Positions 44,101 through 57,020 of a stretch of DNA of 64,000 nucleotides are shown in pieces; position 1 is the stretch's first letter; each line of letters starts with the position of its first letter. The notes below the pieces were generated by a model. That model saw only the letters and a list, made by a program, of their open reading frames with translations, did not search any database and was not told where the DNA came from. Origin of the DNA: Aspidapion aeneum (Eukaryota; Arthropoda; Insecta; Coleoptera; Brentidae); assembly GCA_963576565.1 (NCBI GenBank), contig CAUYVT010000055.1, forward strand, positions 496,001-560,000, given 5' to 3'. Position numbers and translations under genes: made by a program.

Positions 44101-46371
44101 AGTGTTTTGACGTAAACGTGCAATAGCCGGACATTCGCACAGTACATGTCTAACTGTTTCATCATCCTCCATACAGAGTCTACATTCGGTCTCTTCTGTT
44201 ATTCCCATTCTGTGCATGGGTACTCTTAGTCGGCAGTGACCCGTAAAAAGTCCAGTCTCTATACGGATCTCCTGTCTGGTAAGTCCAATGATATTTCTGG
44301 CTCTCTTCTGACAAGGTCCTTTAATGAACTGTTTAAAGTGAGCCAGTTCTGGTATATTCATCCAGTATTGTTGGAAGCTGTCCTCCATCCATCCCAATAT
44401 GGTTAATTTAGCAGCATTGTATGATATGCCCAGGGCTGGTTCGGGGCCGAAAAATTCGGCAGATGCCGCTTCCCTCGCTGCCTGGTCCGCGGCCTCATTT
44501 CCCTCGTGCCCAGAATGCCCTGGTATCCATACTAATGACACCTTATTAGCGCTACCAAGCGTATTCAGCGAGTCTCTGCAGTTCCTCACGGTTCTCGATG
44601 AGACCGGTAGGAATCAAGCGCTTTTAAGGCTGCTTGACTGTCGGAGAAGATTTTTATTGTCCTGTTGGTCCATTCGTGGTCAGTAATCCACCGGGCACAC
44701 AGTTCAATGGCTACGAGTTCGGCCTGAAATGTAGTAGCCAGTTTGCCGAGACTATGTCGAATCTCGACTTTTTCTTGGATACTAACAACTCCAGATCCAA
44801 CGCCTGATGGCATTTTGGATCCGTCGGTATACCAGAAGCTATCGTTATTTGAAAAGTTGGTCCTGTTTTTGAACCATTCCTCCCTCTCTGGGAGTATAAT
44901 GTTGTATAGCTTTCTGCTGTACACCGTGTTGGGCATGACGTCGGGTATCATTCCTAGAGTTGCATCCAACTCTTGTTCCCTATTTAGGGCTGTTGATATC
45001 ACTTTGTTTGCCCAGCCATCCTGGTGGTTGGCCCTTATTCTATAAGTTGCTCTTCGTGCCTCCGCCTCTAAGAAAATGTGAAGCGGAGGTAAGTTTAGTA
45101 AGCATTCAAGCGCAGTCGATTGGCTAGAGCTCATTGCACTCCCTTATATAGGCTGCAGTTTTATCGCCTCCGTCGCTGTCGCAACGAGTCTGCATTGCAC
45201 AGGGCTACCGAATTTCACTACCTCATGGGCGGCCACTGCAAAGAGGGCAAATTTGTGTGGCAACCCCTAAGAAAATTTCGCATTTTTTAATGTATGCCCA
45301 CCACCCTTATATGAGCAAAGTATAAAGTACAAAATATTTAAAATTAAGAGGTGGGCCACCGCACCCTTTTAGTTTAATTTCGGTGATATCGGGCAGAGTA
45401 TAAGACATTTATTTATTTTTTTAATTATAAATGACAAAAATTTTACCAGGGGGCCTTGTTAAAAGCTTGGATTTTATTTTTATATCGTGGACCTCTGGAT
45501 AGTTGTATCAACTACAAATTTAGTGAGACCTAGATGTGCAGGGGCAATAGTGTAGAAGATATAAGGGATAATCTAAAAATATATTTTGCCTCCTGGCGCC
45601 CCCTAAGGCCATATATTTAATGTTTTTTGACAGTCAAAGAATAAGTCCTTGAAAGCCAGTATGCGTGCCAAGTTGTATTGCTCTAGCATAAACCGTTCAG
45701 AATTAAAAAAAAAATTGGCACCCTAACCTTACGTTTTGCATTTTGGGTCTGTTAACAGATTAGGCAGTGTTGGTGGCATTATAACAGACGCGGCTCGTGC
45801 CGCAGGCGAGGTGAAGGGGAACATTATAAACACCATACAAAATATTCTTTTTTAAAACTGGTTGCGTCCTAGAACTCCTAGAGCATGGTACACCAGTTGA
45901 AAGAGATCTGCAACATATTTACAGGCAAAAAGTTTTATTTTTAATGTCGTTTTTCTATTTCAACTAACGTACAATGCTCTAGGAGTTATAGGACGCAACG
46001 AGTTTTAAGGGAGATTAACGTTTGTACCCGTGCCTAAAATGTACCCCTTCACCTCGCCTAAGGCAGGCGCGCCCCTGCTGGATCATAAGTAATCGATTAA
46101 AACATGTGTCATAAAATCTTCATCAAAAAGCCCACGGAGACTAACTTTTGACGCTATGGCCCTGGACTAAGCTTCTTGTACTAGCAAGGATGATAAAAAA
46201 TTGTGATAATTTTGTGCAATTTAATTTTCTAGTGTGTTAATTACGAAAACGTTCTCCTTTTTTTTCGCGGTTAGCTATTACTGTCTGCAATGTTATTACT
46301 AATGGGGCCTATTTTGCCCCGGGACACTCTTCAGATTAAATTACAGCCCTCGCTTGTCTTCTTTGCCAGTG
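41153..46371 (+). repeat. Segmental tandem duplication, copy 2 (truncated on the right)
   Basis: Begins with the same ATTCTTATATCAAGTACC as copy 1 after a 5-base filler (ATCAT). It follows copy 1 until GCCAGTGA at about 46371, where the sequence jumps back to the interior of the TGCATG-rich MITE. Offset to copy 1 is 6627-6628. Confidence 0.95.
44008..45268 (-). pseudogene. Non-LTR RT tail and RNase H, frameshifted (copy 2)
   Basis: Same structure and the same frameshift as at 37380-38640, offset 6628. The upstream frame has Arg instead of Lys at residue 28 (EAEARRATYR); otherwise the two predicted chains are alike. All catalytic acids are present across the two frames. It is a passenger of the duplication, not an independent insertion. 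Confidence 0.85.
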
Positions 46372-49300
46372 ATAAAATTTGCAGGCAAATGCATGAAATT
46401 TTGTCCAGGTGCATGCGCAGTACAAATCCAGCTGATTGTTGCAGGCAATCCATTTTTATCGGTGTCATTTTTTTGCATGCAAACTGTACTTGCATGCAAA
46501 CTGGGGAGTTTTTACCTAGATTCTGTGGAATCAATGCATGACCATGCACAATGTCAAACGAAAAGAAGATTTTTTGCAGGTAACAATTTGACCGAAATTT
46601 TTTGCTTGCAAATATTTGCAGCGCGTCATGCACCATGTTAAGCGGCCTTTATTCCGGGATGGACTGCATAGGGGGCTATACATTTTAAAGATCGAGCAGT
46701 TTGATCGAATGTAATTATTGCAAATTCAAAAACGCAGCGGCTTCGTTCAAAACAAAATGATAGTGAACGAATTTTGAGTCAGTAAATAAAAATAAGGGAT
46801 GTTGCACCCAGTGGCGGATTTCCAAGGGGGGGAGGGGGGCAAAGTGGCAGCAAACATATAACAAAATATTTTTTATTAGCGATTTTTGATAGATCTGAGG
46901 TGTAAAATTTAGTATCTAAAGGAGATTTATGGCGCTGTAGGCGAATTAAAAAAAATAAGTAGAATTTGTGACAAATTTTAAATACCTGATGCTGCTAAAC
47001 TAAAAAATAAGTTATATGTCTGGGAGGGGGGGGGGGCCCGAGCATCTTTGGTCCTTTCTGGCCCCCCTGGAACCGCCACTGGTTGCGCTCAAATGTTTAC
47101 TCACAAGTTATTAAAAAACATACCTACTAATACTATGTTTGGGGTTTCTAATTCTATTTTTCTCAAGGAACTTACCCATGCCCACCCCAATTTCGCCATG
47201 AAATGACTCAGAATTTATCAAAACATTCTGCTGAAATTAATTGAAATGGATTATGAAGGGCGTAAATCAAAACATTCATGCTCCACGCACAAAAACAATG
47301 CGAATAATACGACTAACTGATGGCCTGCACCAGGCACAAAATTTCTTTGATTTTTCCTATTTAAACAACGTTAAAATGCCCAATGTTGGCCCTATCACTG
47401 TCTCTTATATGATGATTCCATGATGATTCATATATGAGTGGGCCTTGCAGCCCTTCCACTGCGACCACTAGTGGGTCTATTGTGGCTCACTTTTGAGTGG
47501 TTTCTCACCACTGTATGCCTAATCCTCCAAAAAGGTTAGCTATCAGTTTGGGTGAGCCACTGTTCAGATCTTCTGAATCAATCTGAGGTTTACCGAAAGT
47601 GTTTTGACGTAAACGTGCAATAGCCGGACATTCGCACAGTACATGTCTAACTGTTTCATCATCCTCCATACAGAGTCTACATTCGGTCTCTTCTGTTATT
47701 CCCATTCTGTGCATGGGTACTCTTAGTCGGCAGTGACCCGTAAAAAGTCCAGTCTCTATACGGATCTCCTGTCTGGTAAGTCCAATGATATTTCTGGCTC
47801 TCTTCTGACAAGGTCCTTTAATGAACTGTTTAAAGTGAGCCAGTTCTGGTATATTCATCCAGTATTGTTGGAAGCTGTCCTCCATCCATCCCAATATGGT
47901 TAATTTAGCAGCATTGTATGATATGCCCAGGGCTGGTTCGGGGCCGAAAAATTCGGCAGATGCCGCTTCCCTCGCTGCCTGGTCCGCGGCCTCATTTCCC
48001 TCGTGCCCAGAATGCCCTGGTATCCATACTAATGACACCTTATTAGCGCTACCAAGCGTATTCAGCGAGTCTCTGCAGTTCCTCACGGTTCTCGATGAGA
48101 CCGGTAGGAATCAAGCGCTTTTAAGGCTGCTTGACTGTCGGAGAAGATTTTTATTGTCCTGTTGGTCCATTCGTGGTCAGTAATCCACCGGGCAAACAGT
48201 TCAATGGCTACGAGTTCGGCCTGAAATGTAGTAGCCAGTTTGCCGAGACTATGTCGAATCTCGACTTTTTCTTGGATACTAACAACTCCAGATCCAACGC
48301 CTGATGGCATTTTGGATCCGTCGGTATACCAGAAGCTATCGTTATTTGAAAAGTTGGTCCTGTTTTTGAACCATTCCTCCCTCTCTGGGAGTATAATGTT
48401 GTATAGCTTTCTGCTGTACACCGTGTTGGGCATGACGTCGGGTATCATTCCTAGAGTTGCATCCAACTCTTGTTCCCTATTTAGGGCTGTTGATATCACT
48501 TTGTTTGCCCAGCCATCCTGGTGGTTGGCCCTTATTCTATAAGTTGCTCTTCGTGCCTCCGCCTCTAAGAAAATGTGAAGCGGAGGTAAGTTTAGTAAGC
48601 ATTCAAGCGCAGTCGATTGGCTAGAGCTCATTGCACTCCCTTATATAGGCTGCAGTTTTATCGCCTCCGTCGCTGTCGCAACGAGTCTGCATTGCACAGG
48701 GCTACCGAATTTCACTACCTCATGGGCGGCCACTGCAAAGAGGGCAAATTTGTGTGGCAACCCCTAAGAAAATTTCGCATTTTTTAATGTATGCCCACCA
48801 CCCTTATATGAGCAAAGAATAAAGTACAAAATATTTAAAATTAAGAGGTGGGCCACCGCACCCTTTTAGTTTAATTTCGGTGATATCGGGCAGAGTATAA
48901 GACATTTATTTATTTTTTTAATTATAAATGACAAAAATTTTACCAGGGGGCCTTGTTAAAAGCTTGGATTTTATTTTTATATCGTGGACCTCTGGATAGT
49001 TGTATCAACTACAAATTTAGTGAGACCTAGATGTGCAGGGGCAATAGTGTAGAAGATATAAGGGATAATCTAAAAATATATTTTGCCTCCTGGCGCCCCC
49101 TAAGGCCATATATTTAATGTTTTTTGACAGTCAAAGAATAAGTCCTTGAAAGCCAGTATGCGTGCCAAGTTGTATTGCTCTAGCATAAACCGTTCAGAAT
49201 TAAAAAAAAAATTGGCACCCTAACCTTACGTTTTGCATTTTGGGTCTGTTAACAGATTAGGCAGTGTTGGTGGCATTATAACAGACGCGGCTCGTGCCGC

Positions 49301-51300
49301 AGGCGAGGTGAAGGGGAACATTATAAACACCATACAAAATATTCTTTTTTAAAACTGGTTGCGTCCTAGAACTCCTAGAGCATGGTACACCAGTTGAAAG
49401 AGATCAGCAACATATTTACAGGCAAAAAGTTTTATTTTTAATGTCGTTTTTCTATTTCAACTAACGTACAATGCTCTAGGAGTTATAGGACGCAACGAGT
49501 TTTAAGGGAGATTAACGTTTGTACCCGTGCCTAAAATGTACCCCTTCACCTCGCCTAAGGCAGGCGCGCCCCTGCTGGATCATAAGTAATCGATTAAAAC
49601 ATGTGTCATAAAATCTTCATCAAAAAGCCCACGGAGACTAATTTTTGACGCTATGGCCCTGGACTAAGCTTCTTGTACTAGCAAGGATGATAAAAAATTG
49701 TGATATTTTTGTGCAATTTAATTTTCTAGTGTGTTAATTACGAAAACGTTCTCCTTTTTTTTCGCGGTTAGCTATTACTGTCTGCAATGTTATTACTAAT
49801 GGGGCCTATTTTGCCCCGGGACATTCTTCAGAATAAATTACAGCCCTCGCTTGTCTTCTTTGCCAGTGACGTAATTAAAAACGAATTTCGACAGCCTTTT
49901 TTTGTTTAATAATTTCTTAAAACTGAGATAATTGAGATTTTATACATAACATGCTAAATCTTTGTAATTTTTTTTTACAGTTTGTGTTATGGCTTACTTA
50001 TTAGTGCAAAAAGAGTAACCAGTTTGTAATCATTAGGTTTAATAAAAAAAAAATAAAAGAAGAAGTTAGGACGTTTTGACTATGTGACGTATGATAAAAT
50101 AAGGGAAAAATATTAGTTAAAACATTTTAACTATGTAGTAAGAGATGAATAAATAAGACAACTAACAGGAGTTCTTTAGTTTTCCTAACTTCTGACTTAG
50201 AACGTTTTATCGACCTAATTCATAGATAGGACGTTTTACGTTTGGTTGGGTCGTAATTTGCGAACATAGGACAACCCATTTTAGTGATTTTAGTATTGAT
50301 AAATAAAGTTAGGACGTTCTAACTTAGGAGAATAGATGGTTATGGTATAGGACTACTTGTATATGCAGATAAATCGAAAACGAAAAAAAATTGAGTTAGG
50401 ACGTTTTAACTAAGGAGGGCAGTATAGTACATGCATATACCTATTACCACCACTTATATTATTTAGCATTTTAAACCCAAAACATGACTATTTATAAATC
50501 TAGATCATAAAGAAAGCGTTTAACGCCCGCGGTGTGGAAATAAAAGCACAAAGCACAAGTCGCCAGACGAGGCTTTTTACTTACAACCGGAGTCAACGCA
50601 ATTTTTGACTGAGATTCATACAATGTTTTATGCGCAATCATTATTTTAGGAGGAAAATATTTTAACATAATATTAATATTACCTATTTTTCATACATCGA
50701 GGTAGAATAAAATTTTCATAGGACCATTTATTAGGGACTTATTGGAATAAAACCTGACCTAATTTTAAAATCGACCCTATAGTAACATATTTACATATAA
50801 AAAGCAGCTGCTCTGCTTCAAAATTCGGCCTTTGTGTATTTAAAAACCGGTTTTATTAGTGTCGGTATTTATTAAATGGAAGTTAGCGACTGTCTTATTA
50901 AATTTGGCTTTGATATGTCAATTTTAAGAAGTCAGCTGTTAGTTTTCTGTGCAAATGTGTCAGAATAAAGTCGAGTCTAGAATAAAGTCAGGTTTTATTC
51001 CAATAAGTCTCTATTATACTGACAGGTACTTTACTAATAGTGAAATGACTCGGACGGCGGCAAACGTGTTTTCAAAGTAAACACTCACATTGTTTCTTAG
51101 TTTTTATCCGATAAAAAATTACACATGTTCAAAAAGTGCGGGATAATATTAGATCCCGGCGATAGATTTGTAAGTTTTGATGTGGAAAGTCGTTACACCA
51201 ACGTGCCAATAAATGAGTCACTCAGTATCATTAAAAACAAATTAAAAACTAATGATACACTGGATGGATGGATCTGTTGGAGCTCTGTCTCCGTAACTCT
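46372..51300 (+). repeat. Segmental tandem duplication, copy 3 (starts inside a MITE)
   Basis: Matches 42875-46371 at an offset of 3497, then goes on into the part copy 2 lacks, matching copy 1 from about 39715 to 41147. It shares with copy 2 the 24-bp stretch after AAAAGCTTGGAT, so it arose from copy 2. It continues past 51300 into the rest of the Penelope element, so this junction is the original one. Confidence 0.95.
47505..48765 (-). pseudogene. Non-LTR RT tail and RNase H, frameshifted (copy 3)
   Basis: Same structure and frameshift, offset 3497 from copy 2. It shares Arg28 with copy 2 and has a private Cys-to-Phe change at residue 146 (IELFARW), which places it as a descendant of copy 2. 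Confidence 0.85.
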
Positions 51301-51532
51301 TACTTTCAAGTGAAAAATAAGTTTTAGGAGCAAAATGATGGACTTTCAATGGGTTCGTCTCTATCGCCAGTGGTAGCGAACATCTACAGGAGTGGTTCGA
51401 GGACCATGCGATGAAGACAGCAAGAGTCAAGCCAAAACTGTGGCTACGATACATGGATGACGCATTTATTATATGGCAGGAAAATGATGAACAACTACAA
51501 TGGAAATTGAAAAAAATTCGGCCTTACCTTTT
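51125..51532 (+). pseudogene. Penelope-like reverse transcriptase core, frameshifted
   Basis: Continues from the FVSFDVESRYTNVPINES motif through LLELCLRNSYFQVKNKF, GLSMGSSLSPVVANIY and the catalytic RYMDDAFIIW (about 51447-51476). It needs at least two changes of frame and has a TAG where the usual sequence continues. The order of motifs is that of Penelope-like elements. At 51532 it is interrupted by a hairpin-ended insertion and resumes after 52281. Confidence 0.8.
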
Positions 51533-51670
51533 AGCTCACACATATACTATACTATAGTAGTGTGAGCTATGGTGATACTAATTTTTTCGAGAAAAAAAAA
51601 GTTGCTCCGATTTCAAAATTTTTTATATATCTTTGCGTTTCAGATGATTTTGAAACTTTTTTGTTGCGCC

Positions 51671-51708
<38 letters not shown>

Positions 51709-51709
51709 A

Positions 51710-51744
<35 letters not shown>

Positions 51745-52281
51745 GTGTCTGTATGTCTGTCTGTAACGACCAACGCGCATAACTTAAAAACCGCTTGGCT
51801 GATTTTAATGAAATTTGGTACCTGGGCTGGGTCTTGGGTCGAGATGGTCCCATTTAAAAATGAACAAAATCCACCGAACACAAACCAAATAAAAGGGTGG
51901 GGATAGATTTCAAAAATTAGAGTTTATGTGAAAATATGGCGTGTGTGATATCAAACGAAAGGTAATTGAGTCTGGAGTTAAACAAAATACATTTTAATTT
52001 ATTTAAAAAAAAAGGGTGGGGGTATATTTCAAAAATTAGAGTTTAAGTGAAAATATGGCGTGTGTGATATCAAACGAAAGGTAATTAAGTCTGGAGTTCA
52101 ACAAAATACATTTTAGTTTTTGTTTTTTTTAAGGGTGGGGGTGGATTTTAAAAATTTGACTTTAAGTCAAAACATGGCTTGTGTGGTATCAAACAAAAGG
52201 TAATTTAGTGTGGAGTTGAATAAAATATATTTCAGTTTTTAGTTATATTAGCTCACATAACTATAGTACCTAGTGTGAGCT
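51533..52281. mobile_element. Hairpin-ended, minisatellite-bearing insertion in Penelope
   Basis: The left end is a hairpin AGCTCACA...TGTGAGCT (51533-51568). The right end is a similar hairpin with the same stem (52250-52281). After the left hairpin come TGGTGATACTAATTTTTTCG and AAAGTTGCTCCGATTTCAAA, as at 17900-17976 in reverse. Then follow (CTGT)n at 51669-51766, a GATTTTAATGAAATTTGGTA block, and three units of about 120 bp (starting near 51892, 52012, 52131) with AAAATATGGCGTGTGTGATA. No target duplication is evident. Helitron-like, non-autonomous. Frames in the CTGT region are repeat by-products. Confidence 0.8.
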
Positions 52282-52960
52282 TAGGGGCCCATATATTGGC
52301 AGAGTATTTTTGAATGTTCTTGTCAAACGATAAGAGAGAAACATTCAAACCACTGTATATAGGAAACCAAAACACACGGGGCAGTACCTAAATTTTAAGT
52401 CTAATCATTCTGTTCCTACAAAACAAGGAGTTAAAAGAAGTTTGTATTTAAAAGCCGTAATAATTTGTAGTAATAATAAAGAATTAACCACAGAAATTAA
52501 CAACATGAAAAAGGACTTACAACACTTATACAATATAAAAACAGTATTTTCATCGGGAAATATAAGGAGTTTTGTAACAAAAACAAAACCAGAAAATCCC
52601 TCAAATAATAAAGAATATATTTACCAAATCCCGTGTGAGTGTGGTAAATCATATGTAGGTGGAATGAAACGCCCTCTTCAGGTTAGAGTAAATGAACATC
52701 TAAAAAGTACCCAATTAGGGGATATTGAACAATCCGGTTTGACGGATCACGCATGGTCAAATGATCACAGGATTCAGTGGTCAGAAGCTAAAGTTTTGCA
52801 TAAGGAGTCACATTGGCGATAACGAAATTTTATTGATGCTGCGTTTATAATGCAAAATAAAGAAGTTTTCAGTCAACCAAGCACGGACATACCAAACATA
52901 TGGAAACCACTCTTTGTGAAAAACAAAAAATTTTGGGAGGGGTGTAAAGGGGGTAAATTC
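52282..52960 (+). pseudogene. Penelope-like element, C-terminal part with GIY-YIG endonuclease
   Basis: Encodes TVYRKPTHTGQYLNF and KQGVKRSLYLKA (end of the reverse transcriptase). It then enters a GIY-YIG endonuclease with YIYQIPCECGKSYVG (about 52618-52662), HAWSNDHRIQW and a KESHWR.R motif, and a tail ending near KPLFVKNKK. A 126-codon frame (52442-52822) covers the endonuclease. Stops lie at about 52331 and 52820 (within HWR-stop-RNFIDA). The GIY-YIG nuclease would nick target DNA. With 51125-51532 it makes one broken element. Confidence 0.85.
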
Positions 52961-54865
52961 AAAACTTTTGGATCAAAACAGACACAAATATGCGGTATTG
53001 AGATTTATAATTTGATCTGGTGACAATACAATTTTATGAAAAAATCTAAAGTTAGGGGTGGGTGAGGAGTGTAAAGGGGAAAAATTCAGAACTTTAAAAT
53101 CCAAACAGATATGAGCAAAAACTAATTATATATCCTGCATATTGTTTCTTTTCAATTAAGACTAAAAAGTTTAAAAAAATGAATGAATCCATGGTGGATC
53201 TGATACCTTCCTAGCTAGCCTATTAGGACACTTCAAGTGAAGCCATGATATATTAGTCTTGAAAACAGTTTTTTGTAAATGTCTCAGAAACTAAAGCTCT
53301 TACGAAGTTTTTGATTATAACACGAATTATTGAGCAAAATATAGTCTATTATATTCCGGAAACCGCATATTGATACGATGCTCCGTTAAAAAGTTAGCAT
53401 TTTTTAAACTGTTTAATTGGTAAAAATGTCGAACTCTAGTTTACCTGAAAATATTATGAAAATCGGCGCAGCGGTTTAGAAGCTGTCGTGTTACGGACAG
53501 AAATAATATGTATAAACACACACACACAGACAGACAGACATCACGAAGATATTGCTAAGATAGGTCAAAATCATATACGTAATATTCCAATACTCCCGGT
53601 TACCTATTTTTGCAATAAGTGGGTTTTGATTATCACATTAAAGGATGACAATACGAAAATTGCATCAGTGTGTCCTTTCCACGTACACGAAAATGGTCTG
53701 CCTTCCAAGGTCGATCGACACTCCTTAGCGAATCAGAACCGTATCTAGGTTGTGGCCTTAAAAAAAGTTAAAAAAATTTGGGCGCCAATTTGTGGCCTTA
53801 AAAAAAAGTTGTGTGACATTTGTGGCAGCTTAAAGACGTCGCCGCCATTTTGTGACACTGAAACCCACTGAATAATTAAACAAATATCTGGAAGCAGAAC
53901 TGTATTTTCCAGCTAGGTAAAACGTTGATATGCCCGGTAACTTTTATAAAGTGGAGAAGGGGGGGTTCAGAAATAAGAAACTTTTAAGTGCGCCACATTA
54001 TTTAATACCAATGTTTTACAAAGAAGATCTTAAATAAAATACAGTTCAACCCAAACGTTGCAGCCAAACAATGAAATTCTACTTACTTCCGAGGCTTCCA
54101 GAGTATTTGCGTAATTAAGAATAACCAAAAAAAATAAACAGAATAAAATTCTAAAAGATTGAATTAAGATGACAAAACTAGAAGCACTTTACAGGTAGAT
54201 GGACTCCTTTACCAGGTCATAGTGTACCTACATCTGAGTCAGTAGCATAGGACTCAATTATATGAATGATTGTAAAAAAAAATATACCTCCAAAATCGTT
54301 CCATCATAGGGGAGATCTGGACCAAATATCTGCTGTCATCATTCTACGTTGGGTAGAATGAGACAGACAGCAACCCAGTCCGAGATCCACCCCATGAGGT
54401 AAAACAGGGTAAAGAAACCGCTAAAACATATAATCTCATCTCTCTTTTGTCTCCGCAAAGTTGGTCATTGGGTTGTACAAATAATACAAATGTTTAGTTC
54501 ATCTTGTATAATTAGATTGTAAAACTTGAGAAAAATATCAAACAAGTCAGGGCCAAAATAGCAAGGCACTTTAAATTTGACAGTAAAATTATCTTAAATA
54601 AATGAAATGAAGGAAACAAGTCAATGTAGTAAATATGCCGCAAAACCAGGGTTATGACGTCATACCTTATCTTGCGTTTACAAGAAATGTTGAAATTATA
54701 CTGTGAAAACTTATATATGAAAAGATTACGTCTAAATTATATTAAAAATTTATATATGAGGAAAAAAATTATAGTTAAGGCTTGCTCCTACCTTGGTCCT
54801 TGATTATTTTGTGTATAAATGTGTGTTCTAGTTTGTAAACCTAGAGTTGTTCAGACACCTCCTCA
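52961..54865. other. No gene recognised
   Basis: 52920-53110 holds two related GGGTGTAAAGGGG-type units. 53460-53545 holds GAAAATCGGCGCAGCGGTTT followed by (CA)n(CAGA)n, the look of a Helitron-like or SINE tail. An 86-codon frame (53488-53748, plus) starts inside that microsatellite and matches nothing I know. Confidence 0.45.
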
Positions 54866-55400
54866 TTGCTACTGCTGCTCCTGGTTTGCCGCGCCTCCCC
54901 TAATGCCCGCTTAGCACATCACGCTAGGGCAGCACATGGTGGTCAAAATGTTGGTTCTTGCCCGAGCGTAAAACCCTTTCCCAGGGTTATAACTGGCCCG
55001 TCCGGCTTCCCACCAGCGTCCAGCACCGCTGCCGATGGAGTGGACAGGGCAATGCCTTTCCGTGCAAATGGCGTAGGCCGACTTAAATCCCCGTCAAAAC
55101 AGGGTGCGAGCGTCACTCCAGATTGCCTAGACACGACGGACTCACTTCCACAGTTTCTGGGATATCTCCTACAATCGCTGTAGTGCCAATCACCAAAAAC
55201 AAAGGCGATCCCAGAAACTGTTGTCGACCCAGCCAAAATTCGTTAGCAAGAGAGACCAACCACTTCGTCGAGAATACCAGAATAATCAAGTGGCCGGAAA
55301 CCGTTTTGTAAATTTGGTGGGGAGTGGGGACGGTAAAACGCAATAGTACCAACCTAATCTTCCCGGTTAAATTCAAATAAAGGATGCAAACCTATTTATA
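54866..55400. other. GC-rich unidentified segment
   Basis: Clearly more GC-rich than its surroundings, with frames of 105 codons (plus, 54866-55183), 97 codons (minus, 54943-55236) and 87 codons (minus, 55113-55376) overlapping. None looks like a known family. Likely an imported repeat (for example the 5' region of a retroelement), though a host exon is not excluded. Confidence 0.35.
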
Positions 55401-56622
55401 AAAAACTTTTTCGCCAAAATTAAATCTCTACCTTCAGTGGCAAGACTGGGAGAAAAACCCGGGGTTTTCAAAGTAACCAATGAGGAGATACAGCAATAGT
55501 TCTATACAGGTATATAGGGGCAGCACCGACCAAGTGGACATTGCAATTAGGTAAAATGTACATTGAGGTTGGAATTTTTATAACAAGGACGTCGAGACAC
55601 CCTCCATACACATTATTAATATTCGAACACTCAACCAATTCCCGTATGAGTAAAGCTATACTGAGCGCAGAATTTAGTTGCACTCCAGTTACAGTCTTCG
55701 TCAAAAGTTTCCTTCGCTCTTTATAAATGTTTTCTCTAATATTCATATGGTTTAACGCCATTTTTGTAAAACATTTCTACAGTAATAAAGTTGTTTCTGA
55801 ACCTGAACCCAAAAATACACACTGAACTATTGCTTAAAGGCACAAGAGTGTTCAGATGTTAACTCACACGATTTCGTTTATTCTTTTAGTCTTGGTTTTT
55901 ATCCCTCGTTTATCTCCCCTTTACCAAAGTGCATAACTCGTATTTATTTTATCCTTTCCCTATCAAATTAATAAAGATATCAAAGTGGCGGAGCCTCGGT
56001 TGTTCCTGGTCGACCCAAATATGTTTTCGTATTATCAAAACTAGTTAATCCGTGAAGGATATGAGGTTCGGATTGTCCCAATATCCTCGAAATAAACGTA
56101 AGGGAATGAAATGTTCATCTAAATGTTTCCTTCCTGTTACTGAAACCATTTGTGATGCGGCAACGCCGCCATTCCCCAGCATAACAGCTGTTTAACTTTA
56201 TGTACGTCAAGTAAACGACGAAACTGCAGAAATAAACAAAACAACCACAAGTTTTATGTGATTTTCCCGAAACCTGTGATCCTAAATTCCAATTACGATG
56301 TCCAGATAATGCGATGTGCGTAGTGTCCACAGTAATTCGATGGAATGCCTCCTTTTAAGGTAACTTCCTAGACCCTATATAACCTCCAAACCTAGCTCTA
56401 TAAAATACCCTTACTTTGTGTACAGAAAGACGAATCAAAGAGCCTTGATTATTTACCTAAATAAACAAATATGTAACGTTGTCTTAAACGTAAAAATGAC
56501 ACGTTACAAGGTACGAGCATTGCCTTCAAGGGGCGCAAACCTTGAAGAATAGTTTTTTAATCTGAGGGCACGGCAGTGCCTCGCCAAGTTCGCGCGCCTT
56601 AACCATCTTTTCTGGAAACATT
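55401..56622. other. No gene recognised
   Basis: Base composition less AT-rich than most of the window. A 97-codon minus frame (55468-55761) has no recognised motif. Confidence 0.35.
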
Positions 56623-57020
56623 TCAGCCGATATTTGACCTATCTAAAACTCTACTTCGGAATGAGCTACGAATCTCAAACTTTGCACAGTCGTAGATCTC
56701 CATGGAGTTAATAACCCCTCCAAATTTCATGGAATTTCATAAAGTACTAAAGTAGTTCGAAATTTCAAAAAACGTCGAAATTGCCACTCACTCACTGACT
56801 CACTCACTCACTCATGTATAGATCATCAATATTCTACTGTACTTCCAGACATGCTACAAACAAAGCAAAGTTTAAAAAAACATTTCCAAACTAGTAAGAA
56901 CCTTTCATTTTGAAATTTGCATTGGAGAACTTGGCTTTACTTTTATCTCAATTCTTTTTACGGATTGCCATTTTCGCGTACTTGGCTTTTTTTTACATGA
57001 TATGTTTTTGTTATGATTAA
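56623..57020 (+). repeat. Second copy of the 9760 family, minisatellite core deleted
   Basis: The head module (to about 56865, ACTTCCAGACATGCTACAAA) is followed directly by the right inverted arm (from about 56876: AAACTAGTAAGAACC, AGAACTTGGC, TACGGATTGCCATTTTCGCG, ACATGATATGTTTTTGTTAT). The tandem array and left arm present at 9970-11080 are absent. Confidence 0.8.

Noticed and set aside
51562..51906. Cys/Ser/Val-rich frames of 65-114 codons
   Set aside because: Translation of the (CTGT)n microsatellite inside the hairpin-ended insertion.
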